Part shown: in pieces, positions 7,988 through 16,840 of the stretch
Position numbering within the stretch: the stretch's first letter is position 1
Layout of the letters: the number at the start of each line of letters is the position of its first letter
DNA from: Oribacterium sinus
GTDB lineage: Bacteria > Bacillota > Clostridia > Lachnospirales > Lachnospiraceae
Direction of reading: 5' to 3'
DNA: 64,000 bases
NCBI RefSeq assembly: GCF_014202695.1
Contig: NZ_JACHHH010000010.1
Span: 47,044 to 111,043, forward strand
Position numbers and translations under genes: made by a program
The notes under the pieces: model-generated
What the model was told of the DNA's origin: nothing
The model's database searches: none
Seen by the model: only the letters and a program-made list of their open reading frames with translations

Positions 7988-9184
7988 ATGGAATTAACAT
8001 TGGATCGGGTATATCAGGCAGCCCATGTTTTAAAGCCCGTAATACATAAGACGGATTTGGTACATGCAACAAGAATTCAAACAGATTGTGATTTATACTT
8101 AAAGACGGAAAATTTACAAAATACCGGTTCTTTTAAGATTCGAGGGGCTTACTTTAAGATATCCACCCTATCCGAGGAAGAGAGAAAAAAGGGAGTGGTA
8201 GCCTGCTCCGCAGGAAATCATGCCCAAGGAGTGGCTTTGGCTGCTCAGGCCAGCGGCACCAAGTCCACCATCTTTTTACCGGCCATTGCCCCTATTTCCA
8301 AAGTGGAGGCTACCAGAAGCTACGGGGCCAGTGTGAAAATGATAGACGGTGTTTATGACGATGCCTATGAAGCGGCGGTGAAATTCCAGGAGGAGCATGG
8401 ATCTGTCTTTATTCATCCCTTTAATGATGTGGATGTTATGGCAGGACAGGGGACTATCGGAATGGAAATCTTGGATCAGCTGGAGGATGCGGATGCGGTA
8501 GTCGTTCCTGTAGGCGGAGGCGGACTCATTTCCGGTATTTCCTTTGTAATTAAGAAATTAAATCCAAAATGTAAGGTGTACGGCGTACAGGCACAGGGCG
8601 CGGCTTCCATGGTGCAGGCGGTGAAGGATCATCATCTGGAGAGTCTGGAAGAAGTACATACCTTTGCGGATGGTATTGCGGTAAAATCTCCGGGCAGCTT
8701 AAGTTATGCCATGGTAGAAAAATATGTGGATGAGCTGGTGACGGTTACAGACGATGAAACTGCCGCAGCGATTTTAACTCTTATGGAAAGACAAAAAATT
8801 GTTTCCGAGGGTGCGGGAGCGGTTTCCGTAGCGGCAGTCCTTTTCAATAAGATTCCGGTAAAAGGCAAAAAGGTCGTTGCGGTTATTTCCGGCGGAAATA
8901 TCGATGTGAATATCCTGGCCCGTGTAATTAACCGTGGTCTATTAAAAACCGGAAGAAAAGCAAGTCTTACCATTCCTCTTTTGGACAAGCCCGGACAGCT
9001 GGAAGAAGTTTCCAAGATTATTGCCGAGCAGGGAGCCAATGTGACCAAGGTGGATCACAATAACAATGTGGAGGATTCCGACATTAACGGATGTCATCTG
9101 ACCTTACAGATTGATACCAGAGACTTTGCCCATATTGAGCAAATTAAGCAAGCCTTTATTCAAAGAGGATTTACTATTCTTTAG
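7988..9184 (+). CDS. ilvA: Threonine ammonia-lyase (threonine dehydratase) with C-terminal ACT domain
   Basis: A 398-residue PLP enzyme that deaminates threonine to 2-oxobutyrate, the entry to isoleucine synthesis. The PLP lysine is in GSFKIRGAYFK near residue 52. The phosphate-binding loop GGGGLISG and CSAGNHAQGVA are present. An ACT domain starts at about residue 328 (PLLDKPGQLEEVSKII). The length and single ACT domain match the short IlvA/TdcB-like type, so regulation could be by Ile/Val or by nucleotides. The start is the ATG at 7988 behind AAGGAAG; an open frame further upstream overlaps the terminator. The context of ilvC, ilvB and ridA supports a biosynthetic role. Confidence 0.92.
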   Translation: MELTLDRVYQAAHVLKPVIHKTDLVHATRIQTDCDLYLKTENLQNTGSFKIRGAYFKISTLSEEERKKGVVACSAGNHAQGVALAAQASGTKSTIFLPAIAPISKVEATRSYGASVKMIDGVYDDAYEAAVKFQEEHGSVFIHPFNDVDVMAGQGTIGMEILDQLEDADAVVVPVGGGGLISGISFVIKKLNPKCKVYGVQAQGAASMVQAVKDHHLESLEEVHTFADGIAVKSPGSLSYAMVEKYVDELVTVTDDETAAAILTLMERQKIVSEGAGAVSVAAVLFNKIPVKGKKVVAVISGGNIDVNILARVINRGLLKTGRKASLTIPLLDKPGQLEEVSKIIAEQGANVTKVDHNNNVEDSDINGCHLTLQIDTRDFAHIEQIKQAFIQRGFTIL

Positions 9185-9234
9185 AGCGTTGAAAGAGTTT
9201 ATCCAAGGATTGGAAAAATAGAGTAGGAGGAGAG

Positions 9235-10869
9235 ATGACAGGAGCTGCTGCCATTGTAAAATGTTTGGAGTTGGAAAAGGTGGACTTTGTTTTCGGCTAT
9301 CCCGGGGTAGCGATATGTCCCTTTTATGATAGTTTGGAAGACAGCGAAATCCGTTCCATTTTGGTGCGTACGGAACAGAATGCAGCCCACGAAGCCAACG
9401 GGTATGCCAGAATCAGCGGAAAGCCGGGGGTCTGTGCGGTAACCTCAGGACCGGGTGCTACCAACATTATCACAGGAATCGCCACTGCCTTTGCAGACAG
9501 TATTCCTTTGGTTGTAATCACAGGACAGGTGGAGAGTGCTTTACTGGGATCCGATGTATTCCAGGAGGCGGATATTTGCGGTGCCTGTGAATCCTTTGTA
9601 AAATACAGCTATACCGTACGAAATGTAGAGGAAATTCCTAAGATTTTCAAGGAAGCCTTTCATATTGCCATGACCGGAAGAAAGGGACCGGTTCTGATTG
9701 ATATCCCTATTGATGTACAAAATGCTTCTCTTCGGAAATTCCAGTATCCGGAGGAGGTTAAGATGAGAACCTACAAGCCTACGGTACAGGGAAATCCGGT
9801 GCAGATTAAAAAGATGTTCCAGAGATTGGCAGCTACAAAGCGTCCTATTCTTTGCGTGGGCGGTGGCGTACATCTGGCAGATGCTAAGGAGAGGGTTCGG
9901 GCATTTTCCAAGAAATTCAATATTCCTGTGGTTTGTACCATGATGGGACTTGGTGTAATGGAGGAAAATGATCCCCTTTTCTTCGGTATGGTGGGGAATA
10001 ACGGAAAGCCCTACGGAAATAAGGCTATGAATCATGCAGACCTTATCATTATGATGGGCGCCAGAGTAGCAGATCGTTCCATTAGTCAGCCGGACTTGAT
10101 TACAGATAATAAGACCTTGATTCACATCGACGTGGATCCCGCGGAAATCGGAAAGAATGCAGGACCGGAGATTCCATTGGTGGGAGATATTGCCAGCGTG
10201 TTGGATGCCTGCCTGGAGGAAGAGGGAGAATTTCATTATTCCTCCTGGATTTCCGAATTGGAGAATATTAAGGGAGAAATTCAAAAAGTTCTTCAAAAGA
10301 AGAAAGAAGAGGGAATGACTAAAAATCATTTGGTTCATCCCGAATATTTCCTGGAAGAGCTGAACAAGCAGTTGAATCAGGACGCGGTTTATGTGGCCGA
10401 TGTAGGACAGAATCAGCTGTGGTCCTGTGCCAATTATCAAATGAAAGACGGGCGCTTCCTTACTTCAGGCGGTATGGGTACGATGGGATATTCTACGCCG
10501 GCAGCTATCGGTGCTTACCTTGCCGATCCGAAGAAGCAGGTGGTGGCAGTTATGGGAGACGGTTCCTTCCAGATGAGTATGATGGAATTGGCTACCATGA
10601 AACAATATAATATCCCCATTAAGCTAATTGTCTTCCATAATGGAGTATTGGGCTTGGTGCACCAATATCAGCACAAAACCTATCATGACCGTTTCACCAT
10701 GGTGGATCTTACAGGAAATCCCGACCTTTCCATTTTGGCTAAGGCCTACGGACTTTCCTATGATGCCATTTCAAAAAATGAGGAAGTTTCTTCTAAAATC
10801 ACTGCGTTCCTTAGCAAGAAGGAAGGCGGAATTTTAGAAGTGTATATTGACAGTCATGAGGTAGTGTGA
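9235..10869 (+). CDS. Acetolactate synthase large subunit (copy 2, divergent)
   Basis: A 544-residue ThDP enzyme homologous to but clearly distinct from the product of 4880-6526. It has GYPGVAICPFYD, the catalytic-Glu segment RTEQNAAHEANGYAR, and the canonical MGDGSFQMS motif with Asp442. The segment equivalent to GMVRQWQ reads GLVHQYQ, so the Trp that governs 2-oxobutyrate preference and binds sulfonylurea-type inhibitors is Tyr478. It may favour pyruvate, or act as another ThDP enzyme such as a catabolic acetolactate synthase. The start is the ATG behind AGTAGGAGGAG. It overlaps the next small-subunit gene by four bases, which supports acetohydroxyacid synthase function. Confidence 0.82.
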   Translation: MTGAAAIVKCLELEKVDFVFGYPGVAICPFYDSLEDSEIRSILVRTEQNAAHEANGYARISGKPGVCAVTSGPGATNIITGIATAFADSIPLVVITGQVESALLGSDVFQEADICGACESFVKYSYTVRNVEEIPKIFKEAFHIAMTGRKGPVLIDIPIDVQNASLRKFQYPEEVKMRTYKPTVQGNPVQIKKMFQRLAATKRPILCVGGGVHLADAKERVRAFSKKFNIPVVCTMMGLGVMEENDPLFFGMVGNNGKPYGNKAMNHADLIIMMGARVADRSISQPDLITDNKTLIHIDVDPAEIGKNAGPEIPLVGDIASVLDACLEEEGEFHYSSWISELENIKGEIQKVLQKKKEEGMTKNHLVHPEYFLEELNKQLNQDAVYVADVGQNQLWSCANYQMKDGRFLTSGGMGTMGYSTPAAIGAYLADPKKQVVAVMGDGSFQMSMMELATMKQYNIPIKLIVFHNGVLGLVHQYQHKTYHDRFTMVDLTGNPDLSILAKAYGLSYDAISKNEEVSSKITAFLSKKEGGILEVYIDSHEVV

Positions 10870-11357
10870 TGAAAAAAATATATTCTATTTTAGTGGAAAA
10901 CCAGTCCGGTGTTTTGGCAAAGGTTGCAGGATTGTTCTGGAGAAGATGCTTTAATATCGATTCCTTGACGGTAGGAGAAACTGAGGATCATTCCGTTTCC
11001 AACATGGTGATTGTCTCCAGCGGCGAGAAAAAGACACTGGAACAGGTGGAAAAGCAGCTGAATAAAAAGCTGGATATTATTAAGGTTCGTACCTTTACGG
11101 AAACACAGGGCATTACCAGAGAATTACTTTTGGTAAAGCTTCGTTATAATCGGGAAAACCGAAAAGACATTATGGAAAACTGTCAGATTCTGGGGGCTAA
11201 GATTCTGGAGCTTAGTAAGAACCAGATGGTGATTGAAATGTGTGATACTCCGGAAAGAATCCAGATGTTTCTCGACACTTTAAAGACGGTGAGTATTTTG
11301 GAATGTGCCAGAACCGGAACCTTAGCCATGTTAAAGCTGTCGGAAGGAAATGCCTAA
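10866..11357 (+). CDS. Acetolactate synthase small subunit, two-domain form
   Basis: A 163-residue regulatory subunit with an N-terminal ACT domain (VENQSGVLAKVAGLFWRR, then NIDSLTVGETED) and the ALS_ss_C domain of longer IlvN/IlvH proteins, ending DTLKTVSILECARTG. It overlaps the stop of the second large subunit as ATGA, implying coupled translation and a dedicated pair. Valine feedback is typical of the family. With the short subunit at 6541-6792 the window has two complete acetolactate synthases. Confidence 0.9.
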   Translation: MMKKIYSILVENQSGVLAKVAGLFWRRCFNIDSLTVGETEDHSVSNMVIVSSGEKKTLEQVEKQLNKKLDIIKVRTFTETQGITRELLLVKLRYNRENRKDIMENCQILGAKILELSKNQMVIEMCDTPERIQMFLDTLKTVSILECARTGTLAMLKLSEGNA

Positions 11358-11463
11358 GAGGAGAAGAGGCAGAAATTCCGGATTATAAGAAAAAAATAAT
11401 AATTTTTCCATAGAACAGGGAGAAAAATAGGAAGAAAATAAAAAAGAAGCCATAGAGTATTTC

Positions 11464-11492
11464 TTGTATTTTCACAAAAGATTTGCGATAAT
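11464..11492 (+). promoter_or_regulatory. Promoter for ridA and the DUF3290 gene
   Basis: TTGTAT (11464-11469), a 17-base spacer and GATAAT (11487-11492) lie 44 bases before the ridA ATG. The spacing is ideal and the -10 is close to consensus. Confidence 0.5.
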
Positions 11493-11535
11493 ATCAAAGA
11501 TGTTCAATTGTTTTCCACAGAAAAGGAGATGTACA

Positions 11536-11907
11536 ATGAAAAACGTATCAACAACAAATGCACCGGCAGCTATCGGACCTTATTCTCAGGGCTATGTTGT
11601 AGGAAATTTAGTATTTGCTTCCGGACAGATTCCTGTAGATCCTGCTACAGGAGAGGTTGCAGGACCGGACATCGCAGCACAGGCTGAGCAGAGCTGCAAG
11701 AATGTTAAGGCTGTAATCGAGGCAGGCGGAAGTGATATTTCCAAGGTTTTCAAGACCACTTGTTTCCTTGCTGATATGGCTGATTTTGCTACCTTTAACA
11801 GCATTTATGAGAAGTACTTTACTTCCAAGCCGGCACGTTCCTGCGTGGCAGTAAAGACCTTACCAAAGAATGTTCTTTGCGAAATCGAGGCTATTGCGGA
11901 GATCTAA
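11536..11907 (+). CDS. ridA: RidA family 2-iminobutanoate/2-iminopropanoate deaminase
   Basis: A 123-residue YjgF/YER057c/UK114 protein. It begins with NAPAAIGPYSQ and has the FASGQIPVDPATGE segment, the ligand-site Arg in ARSCVAV, and the final CEIEAIAEI. RidA hydrolyses the reactive enamine/imine intermediates released by PLP dehydratases such as IlvA, so its place just downstream of the ilv genes is biochemically coherent. The start is the ATG behind AAAAGGAGATG; an in-frame TTG at 11464 is part of the promoter. The next gene starts one base after its stop. Confidence 0.93.
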   Translation: MKNVSTTNAPAAIGPYSQGYVVGNLVFASGQIPVDPATGEVAGPDIAAQAEQSCKNVKAVIEAGGSDISKVFKTTCFLADMADFATFNSIYEKYFTSKPARSCVAVKTLPKNVLCEIEAIAEI

Positions 11908-11908
11908 T

Positions 11909-12361
11909 ATGAAATTTTATTCCTATGAATATTTATTAAGTAGGATAGAAGTGACCAACTGGCTGCAAATCACCTTTGCAGCCATTTCGGCACTTCTATT
12001 GTTGTTTGCACTGCTTATGTCTTTCAGAGACAAAAAGACCAGCAAGTATAGAGAGCTATCATTAATTGCTCTTTTATTAGTGGTCATCGCTATCGGAGTC
12101 CATATTAATAACTATCAAAGTCATAAGAGGATTGATGATCAATATAGTACTGCCTTAAGAGTAGTTGAGCAGGTTTCAGAACTTTTAGGGGTAGATAAGG
12201 ACGAGCTCTATATCAATACACAGGCAGCCCGGGACGGGGCAATTGTTAAAACAAAAGATGACCGGTATTATCGTATCATTTCAGTAGACAGCGATGTTCT
12301 TCTGGAGAAAATGGAATTGTATAATCCACAGATAGAAATTGTTGATGTGGAACAAAAGTAA
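11909..12361 (+). CDS. DUF3290-like membrane protein
   Basis: A 150-residue protein with two N-terminal hydrophobic segments (about residues 18-37 and 46-62) and a soluble C-terminal domain containing GVDKDELYINTQAARDG. The sequence pattern and the next gene (DUF421) match the DUF3290/DUF421 pair often found together in Bacillota. Function is not known. It starts one base after ridA, so it is translated from the same message. The C-terminal domain probably faces the cytoplasm. Confidence 0.65.
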   Translation: MKFYSYEYLLSRIEVTNWLQITFAAISALLLLFALLMSFRDKKTSKYRELSLIALLLVVIAIGVHINNYQSHKRIDDQYSTALRVVEQVSELLGVDKDELYINTQAARDGAIVKTKDDRYYRIISVDSDVLLEKMELYNPQIEIVDVEQK

Positions 12362-12503
12362 GAAAAAGAGAAGCTGTAATGTAGTAGTATGGGAAAATTA
12401 GCTTTAGCGTTTAGAAAAAATAAAAGTAATTCCTTTAAGAATATTGTATCGGAGAAGTATCAGTAACTTTAAAATGAAATTGGAAATTGTGGAGAAAATG
12501 TAA

Positions 12504-13136
12504 ATGATTGTATCTTACATTAGTATAGCTATAAAACTGGCTTTGGGACTTCTGTCTCTTGTCATGGTTATCAACTTTACCGGAAAGGGAAATTTAGCGC
12601 CTTCCTCTGCCAGTGATCAGGTACAGAATTATGTATTGGGTGGTATTATTGGCGGTATGATTTATAACGAAAATATCGGGATTTTACAATTTATGATTAT
12701 CCTGATGATTTGGTTTTGTCTTGTTCTTAGTATAAGATGGTTAAAAACCAATAATACTTTTTTAAAAAAGGCAATTGACGGAGAACCTGCGCTGCTGATT
12801 TCCAGAGGAAAGTTGGATACGGAGGCTTGCAGAAAAGCAGGACTGACCGCCCATGATATTATGTTTAAACTGCGTAGCAATAATATTTATAGCATTAAGA
12901 AGGTTAAGCAGGCTGTTTTAGAGCAAAACGGGCAACTGATTTTGGTTATGTCAGGAGAGGAAAACCCAAGGTATCCTCTGGTTACGGACGGTACCGTTCA
13001 GATGCAAGCCTTAGATAGTATAGACAAAACAGAAGAATGGCTTTTGGAGAAGCTAAAGGAGCAAGGAGTAGAATCTGTTTCCGAAGTATTCTTGGCTGAA
13101 TATGAAAATGGAAACCTGAACATTGTCCTGTATTAA
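12504..13136 (+). CDS. DUF421 (YetF/YcaP-like) membrane protein
   Basis: A 210-residue protein with about three membrane segments in the first 80 residues (VSYISIAIKLALGLLSL, then YVLGGIIGGMIYN, then MIILMIWFCLVLSIRWL). It ends in the soluble DUF421 domain with ALLISRGKLD and an AHDIMFKLRSNNI stretch. YetF-type proteins are membrane proteins of uncertain role. It likely acts with the DUF3290 protein encoded 142 bases upstream. That spacer has no clear terminator or promoter. Confidence 0.75.
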   Translation: MIVSYISIAIKLALGLLSLVMVINFTGKGNLAPSSASDQVQNYVLGGIIGGMIYNENIGILQFMIILMIWFCLVLSIRWLKTNNTFLKKAIDGEPALLISRGKLDTEACRKAGLTAHDIMFKLRSNNIYSIKKVKQAVLEQNGQLILVMSGEENPRYPLVTDGTVQMQALDSIDKTEEWLLEKLKEQGVESVSEVFLAEYENGNLNIVLY

Positions 13137-13156
13137 AGCGAAAAAAGGAGGAGTGC

Positions 13157-15691
13157 ATGAAGTGTAAAGTTTGCGGTACGGAAGTAAAAGAAAATCAACG
13201 GTTTTGTCCTACCTGTGGCTTGTTGCTGGATCTTTCTTTCTCCCCCTTTCAAAACATTGAAGTTCAGCCGGAGCCGGAAAAGGATGAGGATCCTGAATTT
13301 TTAAAACAACAAATGCTGGCACAGGAAGAGGCGGAGAGCGAGGAAGAGTCTTTAGAAAATCTTCCTTTGAAGAAAAATGTTGATGAATTCCTGGAGGAAC
13401 AAAAAGAGGCCGGAGAGCTGGAATATGCGCCGGAGGAAGAAGCTTCACAGGAAGAACTTGATACGAAAGCTATACAAGCAGAGGCTGTAAAGGAGTCTGT
13501 AGATTCGGAAGAGAAAGAAGAATCAGATGCCGATACACTTTCAAGAGGACCGGAAGAAATCAATACTGATGCTCTTTCAGAAGAACCGGAAGAAATCAAT
13601 ACAGATACTCTTTCCGAGTACCAGGAAGAAATTAACACCGATGCTTTTTCCGGAGAACCGGAAGAAATCAATACAGATACTCTTTCCGAGTACCGGGAAG
13701 AAATCAACACCGATGCTTTTTCCGAGGAAAAGGAAGAAATTAATACCGATGCCCTTTCCGAGGAACAGGAAGAAGCCAGCTTTATTGAAGCTTTTTTCCG
13801 AGAGAAGGAGAATGCATCGGGACATCCCGAGAAAGAAGCTGTTGATGCGGAGGAAGCTCTGTCTAAGGATACTAAAGAACAGGAACCGGAACAGAATGAG
13901 TCTAAAATAGAAGACATTGCGGAGGAGAATCCGGTAGAGGCGGGAATAAGGTCAGAAGATTCTGAAGAGGAAGATTCTGAAGAGGAAGAGCCTGAAAAGG
14001 AAGAGTCTAAAGAGGAAGAGCCTGAAAAGGAAGAGTCTAAAGAGGAAGAGCCTAAAAAGGAAGAGTCTAAAGTGGAAGGCCTTCACGAGGACGAGATTCA
14101 ACAGGAAGACTCTCAACAGGTGGAAGAGCAAGAGCCGGAGGAGAGAGATTCTTTAAAAGAGAATCTTCAGCCTGAGGATTCTGCCGTGGCTTCAGAGGAA
14201 TTTCCTTTAGAGGATGAGCCCATTACAGTTATTGAAAGAGGACTTTTCCGGGAAGAAGTACAGGAAGAGGAAGAAGAGCCGGAGGAGAAAATCCTTTCCT
14301 TACAAGAAAAGCGTAAGGAAATGGAGGAAAAGCTTGCTTTTGAGGGGGAAATTCCGGATGATCCTGATGATTTCCAGGATAAGGCAGCCATCCCTCCCAC
14401 CTCTGTAGGAGAATGGAAAAAGGGCTGGCAGAAATGGAAAAAGGCAGCTCCGTTAGCAATTATTCCTGTTTTGGGAATTGCTTATCTTTGTTATCAAAAC
14501 TTGCCCGCTACCCAATATGACAACTTACTGAAGAAGGGAACAAAGCTTATTCAGACTGAAAAGGGAGAAGAGGCTATAGCTCTTTTAGAGGGAATGCCAC
14601 AAAACCTTACGAAGAACAGCAAATATTATCTTCTTTTGTCAGAGGCCTATGGTAAGGCAGGAAGACATCAGGAGGCGGTAAAGGCCTTAGAAGAAGCGAA
14701 AAAACTGTATCCGGAGGATACAGAGGTTCAGACAGCATTGTTTCTTTTGGATCCCAAGGTGGAATCGGATTTACAGGGAGACAGTTTTACCGACCCTGTG
14801 GAAATCAGCTTAAAAAGCAGTGGAAAGAAAATCATTTACAGCATAAGCGGAGGAAAAGAGGATATTCAGAAAGAAGAATATCGTGCTCCGATAAAGCTGA
14901 GTCGAAACGGTGATTATACTTTGACAGCCTATGCACAAGCCAGTGACGGTAGTATGGGAGAAAGCTACAGTAAGAGCTTTAGCATTAGTCTGGATCCGGA
15001 GAAGTATCATCTGTCCCAGTTTGTGGATGAAGAGGGAGGACGTTCCTATATCGATGAAAATGGAGATAGAGTCACCGGATGGAAGGAAATTGCCGGAAAG
15101 TACTACTATTTTGATGAAAATGGTATTATGCAAAGCGGTTTCCAAGATATCGGAGGAGAGCGCTACTATCTCAATGCCGATGGAACCATGCAGACCGGTC
15201 GTCTGGACTTGGAAGGAAAGACCTACTTCTTCGATCAGGATGGGCATATGATTAAGGATGCCTGGGTTGATAATCTTTACTATGTAGGGGAAGATGGCGT
15301 AATGCTTCGGAATCAGGAAAATAAGGAAGGGGTACATTTTGATGAGGATGGAAGGCGTGCCTTCCTAGCCGCTGATTTGTATGCCGCTCATCCGGACAGT
15401 ATCGTCGTAGTGGAAAGTAAACAGAGAAAAGAAAAGTCTTCTTACTATCTTTTCCCGGCAAAGATTTACTATCAGAAGAAAAACGGCAGAGCCAGCGGTA
15501 AAGTGGCTTATGAGACGGAAATCAAGGTTTCTAAGATGGCCATAATGAGTTACTTGGATGAGAATCTGCCCAGCATTACCGCAAAGGACGCCGTATCCTT
15601 CCTGCCGACTTTGTCCATGCAAAATATTAAGCAGAATAAAGACGGTGTTGTTACAAGCTTTGCTTTTGTTTTGGGAGAGAGGCGCAGTTAA
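13157..15691 (+). CDS. Zinc-ribbon / acidic-repeat / membrane / TPR / cell-wall-binding repeat protein
   Basis: An 844-residue multi-domain protein. Residues 1-25 are a zinc ribbon (CKVCGTEV, then FCPTCG). Residues 30-410 are very acidic and low in complexity, with two tandem-repeat blocks. A single membrane span lies at about 430-449 (PLAIIPVLGIAYLCY). A TPR-like helical stretch follows (455-530). Next comes a beta-rich domain (about 540-615) resembling the chitobiase C-terminal fold. Aromatic wall-binding repeats occupy 620-745 (for example GKYYYFDENGIMQSGF), and a 100-residue tail of unknown type ends it. The arrangement predicts the zinc ribbon inside and the wall-binding part outside. 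No signal peptide. The role is unknown; a wall-anchored assembly or sensor factor is possible. Confidence 0.75.
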   Translation: MKCKVCGTEVKENQRFCPTCGLLLDLSFSPFQNIEVQPEPEKDEDPEFLKQQMLAQEEAESEEESLENLPLKKNVDEFLEEQKEAGELEYAPEEEASQEELDTKAIQAEAVKESVDSEEKEESDADTLSRGPEEINTDALSEEPEEINTDTLSEYQEEINTDAFSGEPEEINTDTLSEYREEINTDAFSEEKEEINTDALSEEQEEASFIEAFFREKENASGHPEKEAVDAEEALSKDTKEQEPEQNESKIEDIAEENPVEAGIRSEDSEEEDSEEEEPEKEESKEEEPEKEESKEEEPKKEESKVEGLHEDEIQQEDSQQVEEQEPEERDSLKENLQPEDSAVASEEFPLEDEPITVIERGLFREEVQEEEEEPEEKILSLQEKRKEMEEKLAFEGEIPDDPDDFQDKAAIPPTSVGEWKKGWQKWKKAAPLAIIPVLGIAYLCYQNLPATQYDNLLKKGTKLIQTEKGEEAIALLEGMPQNLTKNSKYYLLLSEAYGKAGRHQEAVKALEEAKKLYPEDTEVQTALFLLDPKVESDLQGDSFTDPVEISLKSSGKKIIYSISGGKEDIQKEEYRAPIKLSRNGDYTLTAYAQASDGSMGESYSKSFSISLDPEKYHLSQFVDEEGGRSYIDENGDRVTGWKEIAGKYYYFDENGIMQSGFQDIGGERYYLNADGTMQTGRLDLEGKTYFFDQDGHMIKDAWVDNLYYVGEDGVMLRNQENKEGVHFDEDGRRAFLAADLYAAHPDSIVVVESKQRKEKSSYYLFPAKIYYQKKNGRASGKVAYETEIKVSKMAIMSYLDENLPSITAKDAVSFLPTLSMQNIKQNKDGVVTSFAFVLGERRS
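13550..13765 (+). repeat. Six tandem 36-bp repeats inside the acidic region
   Basis: Six consecutive 12-residue units of the type PEEINTDALSEE. Units 2-3 and 4-5 are nearly identical as 72-bp pairs, showing recent duplication. The repeats stay in frame and are coding, so copy number could vary without breaking the protein. Confidence 0.85.
13981..14070 (+). repeat. Three tandem 30-bp repeats inside the acidic region
   Basis: Three near-identical 30-bp units each encoding the ten-residue EEEPEKEESK pattern (one unit has K for E). They are in frame within the same gene. Confidence 0.85.
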
Positions 15692-15943
15692 ATGAATAGA
15701 AGTGTGGTGTTGGCGATTGCCATCAATGCCAAGTGGCTCCTTCCCTTCCTGCTTTTATCTTTCTTGTTTATCGTAATTCTTACAGCGGTTATCTATAAAA
15801 TCATGTGGTTCCGCTTGGAAAAGATAATTAAAGAGAAAGAGAAAGAAAAAGACGGTGTTGAAAAAATAGAAGAAGATTCTTTTAAGAAGGAAGAAAAAGC
15901 GGTTCTTAGCAAAATGAATGAAATTCTTCAGAAAGAAGAGTAG
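15692..15943 (+). CDS. Small single-span membrane protein of unknown function
   Basis: 83 residues: an N-terminal hydrophobic span (about 14-36, LLPFLLLSFLFIVILTAVIY) followed by a highly charged Lys/Glu helix likely to form a coiled coil. It begins at the base after the stop of the large wall-binding gene, so it is probably co-translated and may partner it. No family is recognised. A strong bidirectional terminator follows. Confidence 0.6.
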   Translation: MNRSVVLAIAINAKWLLPFLLLSFLFIVILTAVIYKIMWFRLEKIIKEKEKEKDGVEKIEEDSFKKEEKAVLSKMNEILQKEE

Positions 15944-15947
15944 AGAA

Positions 15948-15991
15948 AAAAGGGCTGAAAAAATCAAAATATTTTGATTTTTTAGCCCTTT
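15948..15991. terminator. Bidirectional terminator between convergent genes
   Basis: AAAGGGCT, then AAAAAATCAAAAT, pairs with ATTTTGATTTTTT and AGCCCTTT with one mismatch. The A- and T-rich flanks let it work for both the rightward genes and xpt. Confidence 0.8.
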
Positions 15992-16006
15992 ACTTATGCA
16001 TCATTT

Positions 16007-16588
16007 TTATGGAGTCTCTCTGAAAGTAATATTTCCATCATCTGTCATCTCATCAATGATGGCCAAACTATAAACTTCATGCCCCATTTCTCTAAGTTCC
16101 TTACCACCGCACTGGAAGCCTTTTTCGATGGCAATACCGATGCCGGAAATTTCCGCATTGGCCTGCTTACAGATATCAATAAGACCTCTCATGGCCTTTC
16201 CTACAGCCAGGAAATCGTCAATCAGCAAAACCTTGTCCTCAGGTCCCAAGAATTTCTTGGAAAGGGTTACGGTGAAATCTTTATTGTAGGTAAAAGAATG
16301 TACAGTGGAGGTGTAAAGATCGCCGTCAAGATTTTTACTCTTTGCTTTTTTGGCAAAAACAACCGGAACATGAAAATACTGTGCTGCACAACAGGCAAGG
16401 GCGATTCCGGAAGCTTCAATGGTTAAAATACGAGTAATCCCTTTGTCCTTAAAACGCTCATAGAATTCTTTTCCCAGTTCTTCCAAAAGAGAAACGTCCA
16501 ACTGATGGTTTAAAAAGCTATCCACCTTTAAAATATTTCCCGGTCTGACTTGTCCATCCGCCTTGATTCTTTCTTCCAGCAGCTTCAT
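16007..16588 (-). CDS. xpt: Xanthine phosphoribosyltransferase
   Basis: A 193-residue type I phosphoribosyltransferase that salvages xanthine to XMP using PRPP. It begins [12 protein letters not shown], has [12 protein letters not shown] for the pyrophosphate/base site, and the PRPP loop [14 protein letters not shown] near residues 124-137. The length matches Xpt. The ribosome site is GGAGGG just before the ATG. The usual guanine riboswitch and a pbuX permease gene are not visible upstream, so regulation may differ from Bacillus. Confidence 0.93.
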   Translation of the reverse strand: MKLLEERIKADGQVRPGNILKVDSFLNHQLDVSLLEELGKEFYERFKDKGITRILTIEASGIALACCAAQYFHVPVVFAKKAKSKNLDGDLYTSTVHSFTYNKDFTVTLSKKFLGPEDKVLLIDDFLAVGKAMRGLIDICKQANAEISGIGIAIEKGFQCGGKELREMGHEVYSLAIIDEMTDDGNITFRETP

Positions 16589-16840
16589 TTGATCCCTCCA
16601 TTTTATCCTTGACTCAGCCTATGATTCTACTCCTCTCAAAGTTCCCTGATTTCCTTTATTTAGGAAAACAAAAATGAACTTGTTTCAGAATAGTATGTAT
16701 AGTAAAACATATTGTAGAAAAAAGAAAGGGGTTGGAAAGAAGATAATAGAGAAAAGCAAAGAAATTACGCAAATTTCTCAAAAGCAATTCCCTTTCCCGG
16801 AATAGAAGCTCATTTTTGGAAAAATAAGAAAGGAAAGAAA

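Noticed and set aside
9541..10440. 299-codon minus-strand open frame inside the second acetolactate synthase gene
   Set aside because: The plus strand carries an intact ThDP enzyme with all motifs; the minus frame has no recognisable domain or ribosome site.
13264..13917. 217-codon serine-rich open frame on the minus strand
   Set aside because: It is the reverse shadow of the Glu/Asp-rich repeats of the plus-strand protein; there is no ribosome site.
16589..16840. Possible guanine riboswitch upstream of xpt
   Set aside because: The purine aptamer core words (TATAAT...GATATGG and TTTCTACC) are absent on the minus strand.
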